Positions 30,904 to 38,830 of a stretch of DNA of 38,830 nt are shown piece after piece (the first letter of the stretch is position 1; each line of letters begins with the position of its first letter). The notes under the pieces were generated by a model. It saw only the letters and a program-made list of their open reading frames with translations, was not told the DNA's origin and ran no database searches. This DNA is from Pseudomonadales bacterium. GTDB lineage: Bacteria > Pseudomonadota > Gammaproteobacteria > Pseudomonadales > Pseudohongiellaceae. Where the stretch lies: contig JALEHB010000042.1 of assembly GCA_022763285.1 (NCBI GenBank), positions 1 to 38,830 on the forward strand. Direction: 5' to 3'. The translations under genes were made by a program, and so were the position numbers.

Positions 30904-30947
30904 GCAAACCCCGGTGAGTGTAGGCTCTCCGGGGTTTGCTTTTTTTA
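30904..30947 (+). terminator. Rho-independent terminator
   Basis: gcaaaccccgg ... ccggggtttgc followed by ttttttt. Confidence 0.88.
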
Positions 30948-31101
30948 CAATATGGTAAATACTGTATACACTGAGCGGCCTTTTGAGACGGCCGTTTCAC
31001 AAGCGCTAGAGCAGGCAGACGGTTGTTCAGACAACATCAAAGCAAGCCAAAAATAACAATAAATCGCCGCATAAATCGAACAACAAAGCAGAGTAGGTAG
31101 C

Positions 31102-31842
31102 ATGAAAAACTGGCCCCTCAATACCTCTATGGACGCGTTCCGGCAGGCCTGGATTCTGGAAGGTGAGCAGTTCTGGCATAGCGTTTTTGAAATGCACAAG
31201 GACAAGATGCAGATCAAGAATCCCAAGGTCGCCATCGTCAATCTGGAAAAAATATTCACCGCAACATTCAAGCTGGCCAATGCCAAGGGCTTTCAGGCCA
31301 TGAGCCTGCGCGATCTCAGCCGCGAAACCGGCATCAGCATGGGTGGTTTGTACGCCTATATCGGCTCCAAAAACGATCTGGCTTCGGTTATCGAAGGGGT
31401 GCTGCGCAACTACATCGATCAGGTGATTGGTGGTCTGGCGGGAGAGAACCTGGATCCGGTCGACAGGCTGAAGGCGATCATTTTTGGTGAGATCTACATG
31501 ATGCAGATTCTCAATCCCTGGTATTACTTCTGCTTCATGGAATTGAAAGGTCTGGATCGCGCCCAGCAGGAACAGGCCATGGAGCTGGAGCTGCGCTTCG
31601 AGCGCATTCTCGTCGATGCCTTCAAGGCCGGAATTGAACGTGGCGATTTCAACTGTGCCAGACCCGAAATCCAGGCGGCGATGGTCACTGCCCAGTTGCA
31701 GCAATGGCATCTGAAGCACTGGAAATTCCGGTTGCGGGAAGTAGGCATGGACGAATACGCCCAGTATATCTACGATAATCTGCTGCTGGGCCTGGGTGCC
31801 AGCGACAAGTCGGATTCAGCCCCCATGGTCAAACTGGCCTGA
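31102..31842 (+). CDS. TetR/AcrR-family transcriptional regulator
   Basis: HTH IFTATFKLANAKGFQAMSLRDLSRETGISMGGLYAYIGSKNDLASVIEGVL. Confidence 0.85.
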   Translation: MKNWPLNTSMDAFRQAWILEGEQFWHSVFEMHKDKMQIKNPKVAIVNLEKIFTATFKLANAKGFQAMSLRDLSRETGISMGGLYAYIGSKNDLASVIEGVLRNYIDQVIGGLAGENLDPVDRLKAIIFGEIYMMQILNPWYYFCFMELKGLDRAQQEQAMELELRFERILVDAFKAGIERGDFNCARPEIQAAMVTAQLQQWHLKHWKFRLREVGMDEYAQYIYDNLLLGLGASDKSDSAPMVKLA

Positions 31843-31857
31843 CGGGGCCAGAGCGCG

Positions 31858-32433
31858 TCAAGCGTTTTCCGGGTTGATTCCCTGCTTGTTGGCATAGAAG
31901 GCGCGAATTTCCTCCATATCCCTGTCGATGTCGCCACTGGGAGTGAAGAAATCGGCGAAGCCGGCTTCCTTGTTGGCTGCATCCACATAGCCCAACAGAA
32001 TCGGGACACCGGCGTTGTTGGCGATATGGTAGAAGCCGGTTTTCCAGCGCTCCACCCTGGATCGCGTTCCTTCCGGGGGAATCAGCACCACCAACTCATC
32101 ATTCTCCTGATACTGTCGCACCGTTTCATTGACCACATTGTGGGAGGCGCTGCGATTGATGGGGATACCGCCCAGCCATTTCATTACCCAGCCAAAGCCA
32201 AAGGGAAAGAGGGTATGTTTGCCCATCCAGAAGACCTTGAGGCGCAGTTTGAGAACCACTAACAGCATCAGGGGGAAATCCCAGTTACTGGTGTGGGGGG
32301 CGCCAATCAGGACGAAGCGCTGGTGTTCCAGCTCTTCACCGCGGGTGCGCCAGCCGATCAGGCTGAGTCCGGCAATAGCCAGCAAACGCAGAAAAGGAGT
32401 GATGATGGGGGTGGAAAAGACTGTGGTTCGCAT
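31858..32433 (-). CDS. PlsC-like 1-acyl-glycerol-3-phosphate acyltransferase family protein
   Basis: APHTSNWDFPLM (H-x4-D variant), GGIPINRSAS, LIPPEGTRSRVERWKTGFYHIA. Confidence 0.85.
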   Translation of the reverse strand: MRTTVFSTPIITPFLRLLAIAGLSLIGWRTRGEELEHQRFVLIGAPHTSNWDFPLMLLVVLKLRLKVFWMGKHTLFPFGFGWVMKWLGGIPINRSASHNVVNETVRQYQENDELVVLIPPEGTRSRVERWKTGFYHIANNAGVPILLGYVDAANKEAGFADFFTPSGDIDRDMEEIRAFYANKQGINPENA

Positions 32434-32474
32434 TGAAGGCCCGGCGCGAGTATTCGCGTTGTGAAGGTTCTGTA

Positions 32475-32900
32475 TCAGTTATTGTTGTTTGTTTTGTTGT
32501 TATCGTCACCGAACAGGCGCTGCAGCTCCGCCAGTGCCCTGTCAGCCTCGGAGCGGGGAGACTCGGCCAGGCCGTCAGGGTCCCCATCCTGAGGCTGCTC
32601 GCCGAACAAGGCCGCGAGCTCGGCTTTGGCCCTTTCGGCCTCACTATTGTCCCGGCCCTTGAAGGGGCGTGGATTGGGGCGGAAATAGTCGCAGAAATTG
32701 GCCTTGTCCTTGTCCAGCACGAAATCGGCGCGGTCTTCACGGCAGGCGTCACTGAGGCCGGGGTCATAATTGCGGCAGGCCAGGCAGACATGCAGGTCAG
32801 CCTTGCACAAGCGGCATTCCTCATAACGCGAGAAGGGCAGTAGCAGCCTTCGCAGTTGTGTGCCGCATTTCCAGCACTGGATATCGATCTCGCCCGCCAT
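32475..32900 (-). CDS. Cysteine-rich zinc-binding-like conserved hypothetical protein
   Basis: MAGEIDIQCWKCGTQLRRLLLPFSRYEECRLCKADLHVCLACRNYDPGLSDACREDRADFVLDKDKANFCDYF; ATG at 32900. Confidence 0.7.
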   Translation of the reverse strand: MAGEIDIQCWKCGTQLRRLLLPFSRYEECRLCKADLHVCLACRNYDPGLSDACREDRADFVLDKDKANFCDYFRPNPRPFKGRDNSEAERAKAELAALFGEQPQDGDPDGLAESPRSEADRALAELQRLFGDDNNKTNNNN

Positions 32901-32917
32901 TGCTACGGCTCCGTCTC

Positions 32918-33484
32918 TCAGCCTCGCCAGGCCTGTACAAAGCTGGCCGGGTCTTCTTCGCACAAGCGTTTGCCCGGTGCGTCGGGCAGGCCAAGATAGA
33001 GAAAAGCGATGATTTTCTCATGTTCAGCCAGACCCAGACCCTGTTTGACGATCGGGTGATAGGCCATGGAGCCGGTCCGCCACATGGCGCCGAGGCCTTC
33101 GGCAAAGGCGGCCACCAGCATGTTCTGGGTGGCCGCAGCGGCTGACAGATCCTGTTCAATTTCAGGGACTTTAGGGTTCTCCCGGGGGGAGGAAACGGTC
33201 ACCACAATCAGCGGGGCCCGCAATGGCTTTTTACGGGCTTTTTCCAGGTCCATGGCGCTGATGTCAGGATGGTCACTTCGGGCGGCACTGGCGAACAGAT
33301 CCCCCAGTCGCTCAAGCGCCTCGCCTTCAATGGTGAGAAAGCGCCAGGGTCGCATCAGCCCATGGTCCGCGGCCCGCAGGGCGCTGCGAAACAGCTTGTC
33401 CATTACCGCCGCGTCCGGTGCAGGCCCTTTGAGTCGGGGCATGGAGCTGCGGGTGGTCAGGGCTTCGATGGCATTCATGGGCAT
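32918..33484 (-). CDS. Nitroreductase family protein (YdjA-like)
   Basis: ALTTRSSMPRLKGPAPDAAVMDKLFRSALRAADHGLMRPWRFLTIEG...AAAATQNMLVAAFAEGLGAMWRTG. Confidence 0.85.
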   Translation of the reverse strand: MPMNAIEALTTRSSMPRLKGPAPDAAVMDKLFRSALRAADHGLMRPWRFLTIEGEALERLGDLFASAARSDHPDISAMDLEKARKKPLRAPLIVVTVSSPRENPKVPEIEQDLSAAAATQNMLVAAFAEGLGAMWRTGSMAYHPIVKQGLGLAEHEKIIAFLYLGLPDAPGKRLCEEDPASFVQAWRG

Positions 33485-33857
33485 TCTGTCCTCGGGCCTG
33501 TTGCGGCCAGTTTGTCAGGGCGCTAATGTTGATTCGAAGCTTGGCAGAAAGCAAGGCAAGCAGTTGAGCCCCGCCCGAAAACCGGGTCTGAGGCGCGGCC
33601 GTCGATCTGGCTGAAAACCCCGTCAGCAGGGGGCTGCCGAGCAGGGACTGAATATCTGCTGGGGTCCTGCGTGACAGGGGGCAAAGGTGGTATACTTTCC
33701 CACGCTGCAGTCGATATAGCTGTGGTAAGGCGCTGATCTGAGAGAGCAACAAGCAGAATTGATCAGGCAGCGAAGAATTCTGAACCTGATTGAGAATATT
33801 GCGCATCTGGTTGCGCTGCCTGAGCGGCGGGCCAAGCGCATTTCAAGGATTTATCCC

Positions 33858-35498
33858 ATGAATTCCAAGGCAGATGTAATTGCTGTCAGCACTGAACGTC
33901 CCGCTTATCCCCAGAGCAAATCCCGATGGTTTGGTTCGGTCAAGGGGGAAAAGCTGCGTCTGGTATTTTCTTTCTATTCGCCGGACGGTAATGAAATCGC
34001 CATGCCCATCGCCAGTATGTCGGCCTACCTGAAGCGGGATTTTCCCTGGGTTGAGGTGCTGCTGGAACCGGTTCTGATCCTCAGGGATGCCGAGAAGTAT
34101 TCGCCGGAAAACTATGCCCGCATGATCCAGGAACTGGATGCGGATGTCATCGCCTTCTCCATCATGAGTCCCCACTGGTATCCGATGGAGCCCTATTTCG
34201 AAGAGCTGAAAAAGCTGATGCCGGATCTGCCTGTGGTGATTGGGGGCTATCAGGCCATGTTGTCCCAGCAGCAGACCATCGAGAATCCCAATGTGGACTA
34301 CATCTGTGTCGGTGATGGCGAGTATGCCATTGGTAATGTGGTTCAGCATCTCAAGGGCAGCAAGGACGGGCCGGCCGATGGCCTGTGGGAAAAGCTGATT
34401 GATGGTTCAGTCTATGAAACCGAGCCACACCAGATCGGCGACCTGCAGGCATTGCCGTTTCCCGATTATGATGTTTTTGCCAAAGAAGATGGCTTCAAGG
34501 ATGTCAATTCCTCCATCTTCGGACCCAAGGGCAAGCTGGTACTGCCGGTGATGACCGGTCGTGGCTGCCCCTATCGCTGCACCTATTGCTGTAATACCCC
34601 GATTCTGGAAGGCTGGAAGTCGAAGAAAACCTTCCTGCGCAAATACGACCCTGAGGACATGGTGAACGAACTGATTCGCCTCAGGGATAAATACAATGTG
34701 GGCTATTTCGAATTCTGGGATGAACTGTTTTTGTCCAACCTGAAGTTCGTACGTGCCTTCTTTGAAATTTACAAAGAAAAGATTCATCTGCCGTTTTCAA
34801 TCAATTCCCGTGTCGAAGTCATGAACGAGGAATTCTGCAAGACGGCAGCAGAGGCCGGTTGTCACACAATCTGGTTTGGTATCGAGAGCGGCGATGAAAA
34901 ATACCGCTCCACCATGCTGGGTCGCAAGATGACCAACCAGCAGGTGATCGATGCCGCCGCCAATTGCAAGAAGGCGGGTATCAACCGGCTGACTTTCAAT
35001 ATTGTCGGTATGCCTCTGGAAACCGCGGATAATATGCGCGAGACCCTGAAACTGAATCAGACTATTGCGCCCGAGCATTTCTTCTTCTTCCCCTATATCC
35101 CCCTGCGCGGTACTCCGCTTTACAACACAGCGAAGGAAGAGGGCCTGTTACTGGACAAGAAGAAGAATCTGCACTATCTCTCGGCCGCCAATGACCGGCA
35201 GTTCACCCTGAACATGAAGGAATGCCCGGAGTTGCTGACCCAGGATGAATACAACGAGATCTGTCTCGAGATGCTGGCATTCCAGGAGCGCAACAATCGC
35301 CTGACCTACAGCGATGAAGAAAACGCCGATAGCGAGCAATCAGCCAGTGTGGAAGACAAGAGCTTCAGCCTGGTGGATGATGAGACCGCAGCCGCAGCCG
35401 CAGGCAAGGCAGAGCTTGACGCCGTGGTAGCGCAGGAGACTGCCAGCAAACCCGGTGGCGGCTTGCTGCAGGGTGTCAAGAACCTGTTTCGCAGCTAG
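33858..35498 (+). CDS. Radical SAM protein with N-terminal B12-binding-like domain
   Basis: GRGCPYRCTYCCN (CxxxCxxC); N-terminal Rossmann-like region DADVIAFSIMSPHWYPMEPYFEELKKLMPDLPVVIGGYQAML; ATG at 33858. Confidence 0.88.
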   Translation: MNSKADVIAVSTERPAYPQSKSRWFGSVKGEKLRLVFSFYSPDGNEIAMPIASMSAYLKRDFPWVEVLLEPVLILRDAEKYSPENYARMIQELDADVIAFSIMSPHWYPMEPYFEELKKLMPDLPVVIGGYQAMLSQQQTIENPNVDYICVGDGEYAIGNVVQHLKGSKDGPADGLWEKLIDGSVYETEPHQIGDLQALPFPDYDVFAKEDGFKDVNSSIFGPKGKLVLPVMTGRGCPYRCTYCCNTPILEGWKSKKTFLRKYDPEDMVNELIRLRDKYNVGYFEFWDELFLSNLKFVRAFFEIYKEKIHLPFSINSRVEVMNEEFCKTAAEAGCHTIWFGIESGDEKYRSTMLGRKMTNQQVIDAAANCKKAGINRLTFNIVGMPLETADNMRETLKLNQTIAPEHFFFFPYIPLRGTPLYNTAKEEGLLLDKKKNLHYLSAANDRQFTLNMKECPELLTQDEYNEICLEMLAFQERNNRLTYSDEENADSEQSASVEDKSFSLVDDETAAAAAGKAELDAVVAQETASKPGGGLLQGVKNLFRS

Positions 35499-35510
35499 TC
35501 TGTCCCGCCC

Positions 35511-36881
35511 TTAACTGACGGCCTCTGGTACGGGCGCATGCTCGGCCAGGGCCTGTCTGAAGCGGCGCCAGGAAATAGCCGCCATGCAAAGATTGCCGGC
35601 CACCGCGCCGGCAAAAAATCCCGCCAGACCAAAGATCTGACTCCCCAGCCAGGCCAGTGGCACATAAAAGACAAAAAACCGGGCGATGCTCAGGTACAGG
35701 GCTGCCAGTGGCTGATGCAGGGCATTCAGGGCTGAGTTACTGAGTATGATAATGCCCTGCAGGCCATAGCCCAGTGGCATGATCCACACGAACAGGGAGA
35801 TGGCCCTGATCACCTCGGGATCATCGGAAAAAAGACTGGCGATCAGCCCGGCCCCCAGCGCCAACAGCAAATAGACGGCCAGCTGCCAGACCATGATGAA
35901 GCGGATTGCCAGGCCATAGGCTTCTTCCACCCGGTCCATGCGTCCCGCCCCGTAATTCTGGCTGATCAACGGCGGCAGGGAGGAAGACATGGCCAGGACG
36001 ATCAGGGTGGCGATGGGTTCGATCCGGGCCCCAACACCAAAGGCTGCCACCGCAGTCCCGCCAAAGCTGGCGGCAATGGCCGTCATGATACCGGCTGCCA
36101 GGGGCGTCATCATATTGGCACCGGCGGCCGGGATGCCGATTCTCAACATGTCCCTGCCGGAACTCGCCATGACTGCTCTGGAGGGGATGGAACGACTCAC
36201 CATTTCCAGCCGCACCACCAGCACATAGATCAGAATGACAAAGGCAATGGACCAGGCGATCACTGTCGCCCAGGCCGCACCGGCAATGCCGAGTTCCGGA
36301 AAGGGTCCGGGGCCAAAGATCAGCAGGGGATCCAGCAGGGCATTGAAAAAGCCGGCCATGGCCATCAGCAGGCTGGGGGTCTTGGTATCCCCGCAGGCGC
36401 GCAAGACGCTGTTGCCGGCCATCATGCAAACCACCATGACACTGGCGGGCATCCATACATCCATGTATTGACTGATAGGCACCAGCAGTTCTTCCGTAGC
36501 ACCCATCAAAACAAAGAGGTGATCCATGGCCAGATAGATCAGCAGGGCGATGACCGCGGCAATGGCCAGGGAAAGATAGAGGATGACAGTGGCGGCCTGT
36601 TTGGCCTTGTCAATCTGGGAGCTGCCGAGAAACTTACCCACCACGGCCGAAGCGCCGATGCCGAGGCCGATAGCCAGGCTCATGATGGTGAAGGTAACCG
36701 GAAAGGTGAAGCTGATAGCCGTTAGCGGCGCCGTGCCCAGCAAGCTGATAAAAAAGGTGTCCACCAGACTGAAGGTGAATAGCATCAGCATGCCGATAAT
36801 CATCGGCATAGTCATGCGTATCAGGGCTTGTTTAATAGAACCTTCAACCAGATTCTGGGGGCTTGCAGACTTCGACGGCAT
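35511..36881 (-). CDS. MATE-family multidrug/Na+ antiporter
   Basis: Multi-TM; LIRMTMPMIIGMLMLFTFSLVDTFFISLLGTAPLTAISFTFPVTF, GIGASAVVGKFLG. Confidence 0.9.
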   Translation of the reverse strand: MPSKSASPQNLVEGSIKQALIRMTMPMIIGMLMLFTFSLVDTFFISLLGTAPLTAISFTFPVTFTIMSLAIGLGIGASAVVGKFLGSSQIDKAKQAATVILYLSLAIAAVIALLIYLAMDHLFVLMGATEELLVPISQYMDVWMPASVMVVCMMAGNSVLRACGDTKTPSLLMAMAGFFNALLDPLLIFGPGPFPELGIAGAAWATVIAWSIAFVILIYVLVVRLEMVSRSIPSRAVMASSGRDMLRIGIPAAGANMMTPLAAGIMTAIAASFGGTAVAAFGVGARIEPIATLIVLAMSSSLPPLISQNYGAGRMDRVEEAYGLAIRFIMVWQLAVYLLLALGAGLIASLFSDDPEVIRAISLFVWIMPLGYGLQGIIILSNSALNALHQPLAALYLSIARFFVFYVPLAWLGSQIFGLAGFFAGAVAGNLCMAAISWRRFRQALAEHAPVPEAVS

Positions 36882-36987
36882 TAACAGCAAGAATCCTGAA
36901 CGGGCGCTCAAGAGGGCGCAATGAATTTGCCCGATACTATAACGTAAAGCGACAGGGAGATGCCGAATTTAATGGCTGCTGGTCGGC

Positions 36988-37764
36988 TCAGGCCGGTTTG
37001 TTGCCGAGTTTGACCAGACTGCCGAAGGTCTTCTGGTTGCCGAAGTAAAGCTGGGTGGCTGATTTATAGTCGGGATTGCCAGACTCATTACCAATAAAAC
37101 CGCCCGCCTCCTGCAGAATCAGGGCCGCGCCTGCCAGGCTGATTGCCTGGTAAGGGCCGCAGCAGCCTGCCTGCCACTGGCCACTGGCCACCGCCAGCAT
37201 ATCCAGTGCCGCGCAGCCACTGCTGCGGGGCAGGGCGCCGATTTCCAGCATGCCTGCGTAGAGTTTGCGGGCAGAGTCTGTCGGCAGTGAATCAGAATCC
37301 AGGCCGATCAGTGCCGATTCCAGATCGACGCGGCTACTGACCCGCATGCGCCGGGCATTGACCTGGGCGCCCTTGCCGCGGCTGGCGCTGAATTCATCCC
37401 GGGTAATCGGGTTCAGCAGGATGGCGTGTTCGACCTTGTCATTGATCATGCAGGCCAGGCTGACGGCAAACTGGGGGTAGCCATTGATGAAATTGCGATT
37501 GCCGACCAGGGGATCAATCAGCCATACCGGCTCACCTGCCTTGCCAGCAGTACTGCCCGAGACGCGGGAGAGAAATCCATGCTCGGGATAGGTCTTTTGC
37601 AGGTGATAAAGCAGGCTGTTGTCGATATCCACATCGACAGAGGTCAGCAGTTGACCAGCAGGCGATGGCAGGGTTTTTACCCGGTCCAGCCGGTCACTAT
37701 GCTGGGCAATCTCGGTGGCCACTTCCCGGGCGACCCGCAGGGCAATATTGACGATGGCGTGCAT
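36988..37764 (-). CDS. SuhB/inositol monophosphatase-like protein, probable pseudoenzyme
   Basis: Aligns end to end by eye with SuhB (MHAIVNIALRVAREV..., WLIDPLVGNRNFINGYPQFAVSLA..., RGKGAQVN, GCAALDMLAVASG, EAGGFI) but lacks most metal ligands; divergent from trmJ. Confidence 0.82.
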   Translation of the reverse strand: MHAIVNIALRVAREVATEIAQHSDRLDRVKTLPSPAGQLLTSVDVDIDNSLLYHLQKTYPEHGFLSRVSGSTAGKAGEPVWLIDPLVGNRNFINGYPQFAVSLACMINDKVEHAILLNPITRDEFSASRGKGAQVNARRMRVSSRVDLESALIGLDSDSLPTDSARKLYAGMLEIGALPRSSGCAALDMLAVASGQWQAGCCGPYQAISLAGAALILQEAGGFIGNESGNPDYKSATQLYFGNQKTFGSLVKLGNKPA

Positions 37765-37930
37765 TTCGAATCCTGATAGGGGGCATGGACTGTGGTGCTA
37801 CAGGCTCTGGCGCCCCGGCAATTCCAGAGGCCGCGCATGATACCTGAAAGGCGGCCGAGGTGACAGCTATACGGGGCATGGGCCCTTCACTGCTGCTATA
37901 ATCCCGCCTCTTTCAAGCAGGCAAGCCAGG

Positions 37931-38704
37931 GTGGGCCGCAAAACCGTGATCGACTTCAGTAATATCAGAATTGTCCTCGTCAATACTTCCCATCCGGGTA
38001 ATATCGGTGCTGCCGCCCGGGCCATGAAAAACATGTCCCTGTCCAGGCTGGTACTGGTGCAGCCGGAGGAGTTTCCCAGTGGCGTCGCGGTGGGCAGGGC
38101 GGCCTCGGCCGTGGACATACTGGAGAATGCCGTGGTGGTGGACAGCCTGCAGGAAGCCATCGCCGATTGCGCCCTGGTGATCGGTGCCAGTGCCCGTTCC
38201 CGCAGTATTCCCTGGCCCATGCTGTCGCCCCGGGAGACCGGTGCCAAAATTGTCGAGGAAAGCGCCAGGCACCCGGTTGCCCTGGTGTTTGGCCGGGAAG
38301 ATTCCGGCCTGCTCAATGAAGAGCTCCAGCTCTGTCACTACCATGTGCAGATCCCGGCCAACGAAGATTACAGCTCGCTCAATCTGGCGGCCGCAGTGAT
38401 GGTGCTCAGCTATGAAGTTTTCCAGGCCGCGACAGAAGCGCAGCAAGGGCAGGACAACTCCCTGGAAGCTGGCTGGGATCAGGAATTGTCCAGTGCAGAA
38501 CAGATGGAACATTTCTATGATCATCTGGAGCGGGTACTGGTGCGGGTGGATTTTCATGATCCCGACAATCCCAGACAATTGATGCAGCGCCTGCGGCGTC
38601 TGTACGGCCGAATTCGGATCGACGTCATGGAAATGAATATCCTGCGCGGTATTCTTACCCATATCGAGAAAAACCTGCGCAGCGACAAGAGCAACGAGGA
38701 ATGA
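37931..38704 (+). CDS. trmJ: tRNA (cytidine/uridine-2'-O-)-methyltransferase TrmJ (SPOUT)
   Basis: IRIVLVNTSHPGNIGAAARAMKNMSLSRLVLVQP; ALVFGREDSGLLNEELQLCHYHVQIPANEDYSSLNLAAAVMVLSYE; GTG start. Confidence 0.93.
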   Translation: MGRKTVIDFSNIRIVLVNTSHPGNIGAAARAMKNMSLSRLVLVQPEEFPSGVAVGRAASAVDILENAVVVDSLQEAIADCALVIGASARSRSIPWPMLSPRETGAKIVEESARHPVALVFGREDSGLLNEELQLCHYHVQIPANEDYSSLNLAAAVMVLSYEVFQAATEAQQGQDNSLEAGWDQELSSAEQMEHFYDHLERVLVRVDFHDPDNPRQLMQRLRRLYGRIRIDVMEMNILRGILTHIEKNLRSDKSNEE

Positions 38705-38744
38705 GCCGCGCTTGGTGAGCGCTGGTGGCAGTGACTGGACAGAC

Positions 38745-38830
38745 ATGAGTTTCGCAAAAGAATTCTATTACAACGGTGAGCCCTATTTGCCCACGCTGCA
38801 AAGGATTCATCATGCCCTCAAGCAGTCCGG
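38745..38830 (+). CDS. N-terminal fragment of unidentified protein running off the right edge
   Basis: Open frame MSFAKEFYYNGEPYLPTLQRIHHALKQS... to the window end; not long enough to identify. Confidence 0.4.
   Translation, partial: MSFAKEFYYNGEPYLPTLQRIHHALKQS

Noticed and set aside
30950-31060. Possible TetR operator upstream of the TetR gene (gtaaatactgtatac; cggcc direct repeats)
   Set aside because: No convincing long inverted repeat; would need footprinting or comparison with orthologous upstream regions.
37913-38746. 277-aa minus-strand ORF
   Set aside because: Antisense to trmJ; shadow frame.

Overview
The window is a gene-dense, mostly chromosomal-core segment of what looks like a marine-type gammaproteobacterium. 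The taxonomy is inferred from gene content and order only. I saw no tRNA, rRNA, CRISPR array, IS element or phage genes. Recognisable core blocks are ispB | rplU-rpmA-obgE-proB, rpsT | murJ, an EfpL/YeiP-type EF-P paralog, a DAHP synthase, an aromatic aminotransferase, folD, a class III alcohol dehydrogenase | purU, and suhB-like | trmJ. The least ordinary parts are four. (1) A left-edge minus-strand operon of about 3.3 kb: FN3-like membrane protein, DUR3-like SSS symporter, an unlisted 39-aa membrane mini-protein, a divergent aspartate-carbamoyltransferase-family enzyme lacking the aspartate-binding residues, and the start of a glutamine-dependent asparagine-synthetase-type enzyme. This is my best candidate for an undescribed metabolic system. 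(2) A SuhB homolog next to trmJ that has lost most inositol-monophosphatase metal ligands. (3) A SAM methyltransferase carrying a signal peptide. (4) Smaller items: a 26-bp x3 tandem repeat straddling a stop codon, an exported 35-aa-period repeat protein, an FNR/Anr-like box before a UspA gene, and unlisted small ORFs. All calls come from reading the sequence and translations; no database searches were run.
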